A stretch of 64,000 nucleotides of DNA from Adiantum capillus-veneris (Eukaryota > Streptophyta > Polypodiopsida > Polypodiales > Pteridaceae). Both the position numbers and the translations under genes were made by a program. The stretch is taken from positions 11,204,478-11,268,477 of the forward strand of contig CM043961.1 in the NCBI GenBank assembly GCA_014529385.2, read 5' to 3'. Below are positions 33,346 through 41,965 of the stretch, piece after piece; position 1 is the stretch's first letter; every line of letters starts with the position of its first letter. The notes below the pieces were generated by a model. It did no database searches. It worked only from the letters and a program-made list of their open reading frames with translations, and had not been told where the DNA came from.

Positions 33346-34723
33346 GACCAGTGTTCGCAACTTCCATGAGCTGAGTAAGGGTAGCCACTCTGTTCTTTGT
33401 ACAGTAATCGTGAAGCCCTTTAGGCAACCCACAACAGTACTTCTCTATCTGCTCTGTCAATGGCACAAATCTGTAGGAGGTTACTGAGAGTAACGCTTTA
33501 CAAAACCTCCTATTGTACTCCAGCAAGCTCTTGCACGAAGCTGAAGTAAGCTGGTGCCAATCTGTCATGACGTCAGCTTCAAATTCATTTGATAGCCAAG
33601 CAGATGCAAACATTTGCTTGAAGTAAACCAAAGTGGCGGGTGCCTGCCCTTGCATTAACAACGTCGTCCACCATGTAAGCGCATTGTCCTTTAAGAAAGT
33701 CCTGACTTTCGAGGCCTCTGTAAAATTCCCTCCCGCATAAGCTGTATCAAACTGCTGGAGGAAGGTGAGGGCCTTTGTCTTATCCTCGAAACCACTGAAG
33801 GTACTGAACTTTACTGCTGCACCACCTTCTTTGTAAGCCTTCGGCTTCTCTAGTGTCTCCAAGTTGTCATACGGAATGGTCTGCAACATGGACACTGTAG
33901 TAGGCATGATCGGCACGTGTTGGCCATTCACATTTTGCGTCAGAGGTGCGATATCTGGCTGCTGTCCAGAAAAACCAGCCATGCCAAAATGACCCTGTGG
34001 CACCCCAAACTGGCCCTAGTTGCAGTGGAAACCTTGTTGCATGCCGATACTACCATACATGGGGTTTGGCATGATGCCTTGCATACCCCCGAACACTGTT
34101 CTTGGCATGTACGGCTGACTTCCAGGCGCATAACCAGCCATACTTTGGAACATTGATCCACCCCCGAAATACCCAGGATGTACCGTGGGCGGTGGAAAAA
34201 CTGAGTGCATATCCTGGTATCCAGCTCCCTGTCCATTCAAGACAGCATGCTAGCTCTGAAAGGTGGCGGGCTGAACTGGCATAACTTGTGGAATAGGCGT
34301 TCTAGCCACCTGATCAAGAACGGGAGGAACCTGCTTTGGAGCCCCCGACTCCGCAACATGCGAGTGTTCCCTTTCCTCCTGCGCCACATGAAGTACTTGG
34401 GCTTGAGCATCAACAAGCTCCATACACGGCGTAGGTTGCCTATTTTGCTGTTGCACTGGTGGCGCTTGCAAGAACTCCATAAACCTCAGATTCTGCACCA
34501 GCTGCGAAAAGACATTCACCGCGGCAACTAGCTGAGTCTTGAACGCATCATCCTCAAGTTGCCCAATCATAAAGCCCTGTACTACTGGAGGGACATTCAC
34601 GTTGACAGGAGGTACAGACTGACGTGGCCGTGAGCCCTCGCCAATCTCAAAAACCATAGGAATCTCCTGCCTGTCCTTTGAAGAGGAATCCTCTTCCATA
34701 ATTCCCTTCCCCTTGTCGGCCAT
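33302..34723 (-). pseudogene. gypsy gag, two in-frame TAG codons
   Basis: One frame runs from ATG at 34723 to 33302, interrupted by TAG at 34250-34252 and 34016-34018. The N-terminal 220 residues are Gln/Pro/Met-rich. The gag core (KFSTFSGFEDKTKALTFLQQ, then ALTWWTTLL, then YNRRFCKAL) lies at 33370-33830. Both stops sit where Gln codons are frequent, so CAG to TAG transitions are the simple explanation. The frame then shifts near 33345-33360 into the next segment, which carries the zinc knuckle. Confidence 0.85.
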
Positions 34724-34803
34724 AGTGTAATCCCCGCGTTCCTACACTCTGTGTCTTTACCCTAAACAATCCAGGCTCACTCTTTAAGGAAAAAGTGATT
34801 GAT

Positions 34804-34821
34804 ATCCCGGCAATGGAACCA
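34804..34821 (-). promoter_or_regulatory. gypsy primer-binding site
   Basis: The minus strand reads TGGTTCCATTGCCGGGAT immediately after the LTR end TTTCA. The position and TGG start fit a tRNA primer site; the matching tRNA was not determined. Confidence 0.65.
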
Positions 34822-36307
34822 TGAAACCGGCCCGTAAGGCGGTAGGCGTTGACTTTCACTCGAAATTCTTTACTTTAAACACACACATAGAGCACTTTAC
34901 AAAGGTAACCTGTAACGGGAATTAACACTTAATCACACACACCGCTCGGAAGCTAGAATGCTCCGAGCAGACGCCGATAACCTGTAGGCCCCAAAATTGG
35001 CGCCCCTTTCGGTATTTCTTTATTCTTTAGGAGGGTGAAGTACAAAGAAGAGTCCTGGGAATCCTTTGACCGTATCCCACTAGATACCGCCTGTTTTGGC
35101 CAAATTTCGGCAGCATAACAACCCCAAAACTTGCGCCAAACCAATTACCCTGCTGGAAGTCGCTTCTACTGGCGTATACCCTCTAATTCCTGCCCAAAAA
35201 CAGTAAATTCAGCACGCTATATTTGCTGGTTTTTGCCCTGTTTTCAGCCCCAAACAGTCCCCTAACTGTCCTCTGCCAGTGGGGCACGATTCCCAAAGGT
35301 TCTAGCGTCCATATGGCTGAAAAACGGTAAAATTACAGCGCATACACAGCACTGATTTTGCACCTGTATGGTGAGGTTATGACCCTCACCAGTGCCTGCT
35401 TTGAAGTAGCAGCTAGCTACCCCTGTTCCTGCTCAAGGAGGCTCTTGCCTCAGCACAAAAGCATGAACCCACACAGATGTACATCAGTCAAATGAGGAGC
35501 CCTCTTGTGGGGCATCACATAACTGCACGTAGGGGAGAGAGAGAGAGAGAGCAGTGTGTAGTGTGCAGGGCATCACTCCTAGCACCACACTGTACATGAG
35601 AGGGAAAGGAAGCACTCCATAGCTCTTAATCTGTGACAAAAGCTGAAATGAGGCCTCTCCCAGCTTAAAAATCAGCACCCATTTTTCCGCAAGGGGAAAG
35701 TCCATGAAAAATCGACACTTGGCGCATTTACAAGCATTTGCCCGTTTCGGGTTCGCCGCTTAAAAATATCCTGACCGGTTGCCCAGTTGACTTTGTGGCA
35801 GAGTTATAAAATGTTCCCCTAGTCATACCGGAGGTAATGACGCGAACACATTTCACGGCCCAAAATAGCAGTTCCCTAAATTTTAGGAGATGCTTCCGTT
35901 GGGCTCCCACTGGTCTTCTGACCATCTATCCTCATTGGGACAACATCCAAAAGTGCAATGTGGCCCAACTGTCGGATACTTTCTGTTGGTAGTCCCACCT
36001 TGACTTTACGCCTTAATTGAGTTCACTTCCTAGTATCCACCAACTTGCTAAGTGCAACGGGGGGACCTATATGATCTTGCTCAGAGCCTAGACATCCTCT
36101 TACCATACGAATTCCAGTGTCGACCACTACCCATCTGTGGGTGAAACTACCGTTCACATTGGCCATACAATGTCCGACCGTTCGCTACTTCAAAAAGAGG
36201 GTCTCAAACAAAATAAAACAAAACCCCATTGGAAAGAAATCAACAACCAAGGTTAGCAGTTGCCACATCTTTGTGACATAGTTAACAGTTTCCACGTCCC
36301 CGTGACA
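34822..36307 (-). mobile_element. 5' LTR of gypsy chromovirus (1486 bp)
   Basis: Shares both ends with the 3' LTR; aligned parts differ by only a few transitions per 100 bp. It contains about 715 bp (about 34918-35632) absent from the 3' LTR, including the LTR block common to five LTRs at 34987-35022. A 65-codon frame (35728-35925) is identical to one in the 3' LTR (28786-28983) and simply reflects LTR identity. Confidence 0.9.
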
Positions 36308-36360
36308 CGCGCACAGGCACATCGCGCATGTGCATTGTAGGAATAATCCACATACACAGA
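36308..36360. other. Short spacer between gypsy element and LINE tail
   Basis: 53 bp, GC- then A/C-rich. Probably host intron sequence between two insertions. Confidence 0.4.
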
Positions 36361-36616
36361 AAGAGAGAGAGAGAAGAAAGAAAGAAAGAGAGATTTTTAA
36401 CATCTATGTCAGGCCGAAATCGGCCTATGAGACAAATCAAATGTACATGGTGTGTATGTCATCCGTCTATCGGAAAGACAAATGAAACAAAATTGATACA
36501 AAATTGAACTGAATGTAGGTAGTGGAGTATCTGAGGAGGGATGGAGCTCTATCTCTAGGGGTATATGCATGTCTGTATGCTCAAGGTAGTACAATCATGA
36601 GAATGCATCAAGCTAT

Positions 36617-39600
36617 CTAGCTCCATCCTGTACTAATGGGGGGATGTAAGATGTGGTACATGGGTGGGTCTGGTGCCAAGGCTATCCGGATGAAAGCTGT
36701 CGGGTCGGCCCTCATCTGAGCCACTCGCTCCTCAGTGGCACGGCGCTCCCGAGCTCGAATCTCCTCGATCTGTCGGTGGTGGGAGCTCGCGCCCCTGTAG
36801 CCTGTGACTCGTGGTCGTCGTCTAGCTCGGTTCACCTCCGCCTGTGGGAGTGTCACTCCCCTCTGAGCGTCTGGTGAGAGGGGGGCGGAAATCCTCTGAA
36901 AGAAGTCTGTGAGCTGCGACTGTCTCCCCTCTGTCTGTGTAGCTGTGTGTGGCTGTAGTAGTGTGTCCCGATGGCTCTGTATCTCTAGTAAGAAACGTCC
37001 GAGCTGTCTCTGATCTCGAGATTCCATGATCTCTCGAAGAGTGGGCTGTCCTCTAAATAGGGCCTCATACCTGCCTCTGATCTCAGTGTATGCTCTGCAT
37101 CTACATACAAAGTGCTCCTCACTCTCCACCTCCTCTGTGCAGGCTCTGCAGATTCGCTCCTCCCAGGGAACACCAGTATGTCTCCCGATCTCAATCTCTA
37201 ACCTGTGTGAAGCCACTCTTAGCTGACCAATCGCCACCCGTGAGCTATGTGGCATATATGTGTCCATGTAGCGTGGTCTCTGTATGAACCCCCCAGACAA
37301 TATGGTGAGAAACTGGTCTCTGTAATCTGACATCCTCGTCCCCAAGCTAGGTGCCTCCCAGACTCTCCTAGTGTATAGCTGCCACAGATCCTGTCTCAAT
37401 ACCAAGTTCCTCTCACTGCGAGAGAGGTGAACATATGGTGAGTGGGGGTCGTACTGGAATGGTGGTAGGCTCTCCATGTCAAGACTGTGTCCCTCAAACC
37501 ATGCTCTGACCTGTGAGTACCATGCTCTCTCATGCCCATTCTCTGATAGCTGTATAGCTGCCTCAAATGCTCTACGGGTAAGTCTGTCAGGAGGTAGCTC
37601 TCTCATCCTCTGGATGAAGCAAACTGTTTGGAATAGTGCCTCTACAACCATAGGTGGTGTGGCGAGCTCGGCTCTAATAATGTCATGTGGCACTGTCTTC
37701 TTGCTGCGGAGCAAGCGTGAGATCATATATACCTGTGGTCTCTCAAGCTGTGTCCACTGGTCAGCTGTCAATCCTGGTGCCCATACTGCCGCCGAGTACA
37801 TCAAGGCCGGGGTGACTAAGGTGTCGAAAAGCCACCCCTTCGTGCGGGGCTCCTGAAAATGTGCCTGGTGGCATCTCCGCTCTAGCATGGCCAGAGCTGC
37901 ATATCCTCGGGTGAGCCTGTCAACAGCAGCCTGCCTCATAGTGAAGGGTCCTGGTAGGCTGGTAAATGTGATGCCAAGGTAGACATAGGAGGTGACTACA
38001 TCAACCTGTCCTCCTGCTGCTGTGAAGGTGGCGGCGCTCCTCACTGCACTGGATGTATGAAAGATCATAACCTTGGTTTTGCCAAGGTTCACAGTCAACC
38101 CCCTGTGTGTGCTGAATTCGTCCAAGGCCTCAAGATGGCGTTGCAAGCCCTCGGGTGACTCTGAAATCAACACAATATCATCAGTATATAACATGATGTG
38201 GACCGGAGTACCTGCCAAGTCGCTCCCCTCTCCCCCTGCTCGCAGTATGTAGTCGGAGATCTCGTCGATGTATAGCCCAAAGAGTGTCGGGGAGAGTGGG
38301 CATCCTTGCTTAACACCAATGGTGCTAGCAATGGTCTCTGAAAAACCGCCTGGGCAACGAACCCGACCCGTCACCCTCTCATAGAGAGCATGTATGGCCC
38401 AAATCATCTCTGTTGGTACCCCAATGCTGTGAAGGCGCTGGAAGAGTCTCTCGCGTGGGACTGTGTCAAAGGCCTTGCGGAAGTCCACAAAGCAACAGTA
38501 AAGCCTCTTCTTCCGCGCCTTTGCCCCATCAATGAGGCAGCGCAGAACGAAGATGTGGTCAATGGTGGAGAAAGCTCGTCTGAAACCTGCCTGGCCTGGA
38601 GCTCGTAAACCCTCGATCTCTGCGTTTCAGCTGAGCTGTGCCTCAAGTACTGCTCCATATAGCTTGGCCATCGTGTGGCCAATCATGATAGTCCTGTAGT
38701 TCCCTGGGTCCAGGGTGTCGCCAGATTTGTGGATAGGCACTATGGTGTGCTGTGTCCACTCCTCTGGGAAGCCCTCCCCTATAGCCCGGTTGAAGACATG
38801 TGCAATCAACGGGGCTATAGTGGAGGCCGCATAAATGATGTGCTCACTCTGTAATCCAGTATGGTCAGCTGATCGTCTGTGCTGCATGCGGCATATGGCC
38901 CTCTCTACCATCTCTGCTGTAAAGAAGGAGGAGCACGTGGGGCGTGGCTCGTGTGGTTGTGGGATAGGAGGCTGCCCTGGCACTTCATAAAGTCGCTCTG
39001 CATAATCATGCCATATCTGTGGATCCTCAATAGCTGTAGTCGGACGTGGCTCGCGCAGGGTGCGCCATGCCGTCGCGCTATCCATGCTCATGAATAGGCG
39101 GTATAGCTCAAGCTCCTGTGCCTCTTCGAATGCTCGCCGCTTTTGGCGTGTCAGCGTCTTCATATGCCGTCTGGCCTCTCTCTCTGTGATCTCTCCTAAG
39201 GCTCGCCGTGCACGGAGGCGTCGGTATAGCTCTCTGCACTCATCATCATACCAGCGGTTCTGAGGCATAGTCCCGGGGGGGGGAGTGCGTCCTGTGTGAG
39301 TGGTGTGTGGAAAAGAGCTAATAGCTGAAGTGTGGAGAACGGAAGAGATATGTGATGTGAGAACTGAGAGTGGTGTGGATGGGTGGAGGAGACATAGGCC
39401 ATGTTCGACCTTGGCCAAGTAAATAGAGGCTAGCTCATGTGTGAAATGGATGGTGGTGTGTGGAGTGTGTGTTGTGGAGCTGTGTGGGATGGTATCTCCG
39501 GTGATGGAGAAAGAGAGGTATGTGTGGTCGGCTCCGATGGGTATGGGTGGAATGGTGAAGGATGTGATAAGGTGTGTAGCCTCCCTGGGTCCCAGAATAT

Positions 39601-40336
39601 AGTCGACTGTACTCCCCCCTCCTTCTGCAACTCCATGTGGCATACAAGTCAGGCCCCCTGAGGTGGGCCACTGGACCATCCCGTTATAAATAACGAGACG
39701 GTGCTGGGAGCCAAGTCGAAGTAGATGTCGTCCGTAGGCTGTGACTGGAGCTCTGTCTGCTGTATCTCTCATAGTAGCCTCCTCATCTAGAGTGTGTAGT
39801 GCCTCTGGGTCCTCATGGTCATATGTCTCACACTGCTCACTACGCGTACGAGCATTGAAGTCTCCCATAAGGAAGACTTCACCTAGTGTGGAGTACTCCA
39901 TAATCTCCTCCGTGAGGCATGCGTACGGTGACTCCTGCTCAATAGGGGCGAATCTGGAGCCTGTGGGAGCAAAGTAGCAAAGGGCAATGTAGACGATCCT
40001 GTCTCGTGAGAGCTCGAGGCGAATCCACATGTAGCGGGCCTGTGGGTCCCGGGCAACAATCTGTAGTCTGCTGTGAAGCCCCTGTCTAAAGAGTATGGCC
40101 ACTCCTCCTGAGCCGCGAGTGGTGTGCTGGCGCATACATCCTCGATGTAGAGACTCCCACTGGAATCCATGTATCCGTGGTAACCCTCTCTCCGGGCTCT
40201 CGTGTGTCTCTGTAAGTAGAATGATGTCTCGACCTCTCATCACCTCCTCAAGTCTCTCTGGGTGTGTCCATAGGTCTCCATTGCAATTCCAAACCGTGAC
40301 ATGAATCTCCTCGTGTGTCCCACAGACCGCGAGTCC
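36617..40336 (-). pseudogene. LINE ORF2: endonuclease and reverse transcriptase, one internal TGA
   Basis: The frame follows the ORF1 TAG directly. It reads into EN (VTVWNCNG with catalytic Asn, LLTETHE with Glu, LMGDFNART, GADHTYLSFS with Asp-His). It then reads into RT (GQAGFRRAFSTIDH, CCFVDFRKAFDTVP, GVKQGCPLSPTLFGLYIDE, LYTDDIVLIS) and a C-terminal Cys/His region (CRACTEEVESEEHFVCRC). TGA at 38627-38629 splits it; the sister copy has Arg there, so CGA to TGA fits. The catalytic box is YTDD instead of the YADD of copy C. The first ATG is at 40243, already past the EN start. Confidence 0.88.
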
Positions 40337-41260
40337 CTATGCGATGGTCTTGCCATCAATGATAACCCTACCATCTCGATATACTGCCTTCTTCCCTTCT
40401 TTGCGGGCTTGGTGGACTCGAGGCATGCACACGCGACGGTGATCTTGTTGCATCTTTGTGAGGTCATCATCAAGATAAATCGGGGGGCCTTCTATCCCTC
40501 TCAAGATGACCCTCTTTCGGAGGAAGGAAGTTCGAGACTCCTCGGAGGCGAATTGGAGGATGAGAGCTCTTTTCTTTGGATCTTTGCCGGCTCTCCAAAC
40601 TTTGGAGAAAGGGATCTCTTCTTCCTTGTATCCCACTTTCTTGCATAAAGCTTTCCCATCGCTTTCGGGTGTAGACCCTTCTTCTTCTTTGATGCCGGTC
40701 ACTCGCACATTGAGACGGCGAGCTTGTCGCATCTTCTCCTCTTCGATGGTTGTGTGTACGATGAGTACCTCATCTTTTTGGGCTTCCTCTCTTGCTACCT
40801 TCTTGATGTTCTTTTTGACCACTTCGACCCATCCTTCTTTGGTGGCCTCTAATTTGTCCTCAATGCTTGCGGTGAGGGCTTTGGTGATCTCCTCCTTGAG
40901 GGCTTCCTTAGCCTCCCCTTTAATCTCTCCTTCCTCGGGGGTGAGGGATGTGATGGAAGCATGAAGGAGATCGATTTGTGCCTTCATCTCTTCTTGCTCT
41001 TTCCTCCATCTCTCCCTCTCCTTCTCGTTCTCCCGTTCCCTTCTCTCCTTCTCCTCTTTGAGATTTTGGATTTCCGCTCTCATGTCCTCCTTCTCTTCGT
41101 TCCATAGCTTGATGAAGGTGGCTTTCTCCTCCTTCCATATCTCTCTCTCCATCCGCCATTCTTTCATGTCCTTCTCCAATTGTGCAAGCCTCTTGTTCGT
41201 GAGCATGAAGGACGTTGTCTTCGTTGTCGGTGTCGGCGTCTTGATGATGGGGGAAGACAT
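40337..41260 (-). CDS. LINE ORF1: coiled coil plus RRM-like RNA-binding protein
   Basis: 307 codons from ATG at 41260; the longer frame upstream is translated microsatellite. Residues about 20-140 are a charged coiled coil (LEKDMKEWRMEREIWKEEKA, then EKERRERENEKERERWRKEQ). Then comes an RRM-like part (RLNVRVTGIKEEEG … RALILQFASEESRTSFLRKR) and a C-terminal part (PIYLDDDLTKMQQDHRRVC, then ARKEGKKAVYRDGRVIIDGK). This layout resembles ORF1 of animal-type LINEs more than the DUF4283 gag seen at 3.4-4.5 kb. It should trimerise and bind element RNA. It ends with a single TAG, after which the same frame continues into ORF2. Confidence 0.82.
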   Translation of the reverse strand: MSSPIIKTPTPTTKTTSFMLTNKRLAQLEKDMKEWRMEREIWKEEKATFIKLWNEEKEDMRAEIQNLKEEKERRERENEKERERWRKEQEEMKAQIDLLHASITSLTPEEGEIKGEAKEALKEEITKALTASIEDKLEATKEGWVEVVKKNIKKVAREEAQKDEVLIVHTTIEEEKMRQARRLNVRVTGIKEEEGSTPESDGKALCKKVGYKEEEIPFSKVWRAGKDPKKRALILQFASEESRTSFLRKRVILRGIEGPPIYLDDDLTKMQQDHRRVCMPRVHQARKEGKKAVYRDGRVIIDGKTIA

Positions 41261-41379
41261 GGTTGTCTTCGTAGCTACCCTCTCTTCATATTGTGAAGAA
41301 GAGGGGAGAAGGGGAAGAGAACACTCAGCGTGTGTGTATGTGTGTGTGTGTGTAGTGTGTGTGTGGGTATGTATCCGTA

Positions 41380-41414
<35 letters not shown>

Positions 41415-41524
41415 TGGCTGCGGGTACGGCAATAAACAAGACGGTCAGAGAGCAGGGGGCAGCGGGCAGGGGATGGGGATGGGGTGGGTGTGTTCAGTGG
41501 ATGGGCTGGTCGTCTTGGCGTGCA

Positions 41525-41656
41525 GGGAGCAGTGCACAGGGGGGGGGCAGCGCGCAGGAGGGAGCAGCGCACAGGGGTGGGGCAGCGCGCAGGGGAGGCA
41601 GCGCGCAGGGAGCAGCGCACAGGGGTGGGGCAGCGCGCAGGGGAGGCAGCGCGCAG
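41525..41656. repeat. 48 bp GC-rich monomers in LINE 5' region
   Basis: Two full 48 bp units (starting about 41560 and 41608: GGAGCAGCGCACAGGGGTGG, then GGCAGCGCGCAGGGGAGGCA) and one shorter 35 bp unit (41525) lie in tandem at the 5' end of LINE copy A. Confidence 0.85.
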
Positions 41657-41692
41657 GAGAGAAAAGGAGAGTGACAAGTGCAATGCGTACGT

Positions 41693-41694
<2 letters not shown>

Positions 41695-41752
<58 letters not shown>
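41695..41752. repeat. (GA)n microsatellite at LINE 5' end
   Basis: 58 bp of GA exactly at the junction between LINE copy A and GRDP intron 8. Confidence 0.95.
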
Positions 41753-41755
<3 letters not shown>

Positions 41756-41801
41756 AAATGGCCAGATCACAGTCCATTACAAATCTTGCATAGACACTTA
41801 C

Positions 41802-41965
41802 CACACCCAGACGATTTCCTTTGAGTGAGAAACGCAAGTGTCGCTCCCATTCAAGGTTCTCTATTGGCATCTGAATTGTGAGTGTCTCTCCTGTGGAAAA
41901 TGACCACTTCATTTTGTATTGCTCTCGCTCGTCATCTAAAGGTGTGGCAGTGGCAAGAACTTGCT
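41802..41965 (-). CDS. GRDP: GRDP exon 8 (last one seen)
   Basis: EQVLATATPLDD, then MKWSFSTGETLTIQMPIENL, then RHLRFSLKGNRLGV, ending in a strong donor GTAAGT. The family has a further few hundred residues after this point; those exons are not visible. LINE copy A begins about 50 bp into the following intron. Confidence 0.88.

Larger units (their letters stand above)
28588..36307 (-). mobile_element. Ty3/gypsy chromovirus with both LTRs
   Basis: A 7.7 kb element with 5' LTR 34822-36307, PBS, gag, protease, RT, RNase H, integrase, chromodomain, PPT and 3' LTR 28588-29365. Both LTRs start TGTCACGGGGACG and end GGTTTCA. Flanking pentamers are CGCGC (36308-36312) and CGTGC (28583-28587), a target-site duplication with one transition. 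Gag carries two in-frame TAG codons and gag-pol needs three frame changes, so the copy is not functional. It lies beside LINE copy A, in what appears to be GRDP intron 8. Confidence 0.9.
36361..41694 (-). mobile_element. Family-2 LINE, near full length (copy A)
   Basis: Minus strand: GC-rich 5' region with tandem monomers, ORF1 (41260-40337), ORF2 (40336-36617), 3' hairpin (36411-36426) and a tail of CTCT/CTTT repeats (36361-36393). The 5' end abuts a (GA)n tract (41695-41752). Only one in-frame stop interrupts ORF2, so this is the youngest LINE in the window. It lies in GRDP intron 8, starting about 50 bp after the exon 8 donor site. Confidence 0.88.

Noticed and set aside
33302-33432. Programmed ribosomal frameshift between gag and pol
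   Set aside because: The frame change falls inside gag, before the zinc knuckle, and two more shifts break RT/RNase H and RNase H/integrase; this is decay.
38627-38629. In-frame TGA in LINE ORF2 repaired by RNA editing
   Set aside because: Editing of this kind is known from plant organelles, not nuclear transcripts; a CGA to TGA mutation is enough.
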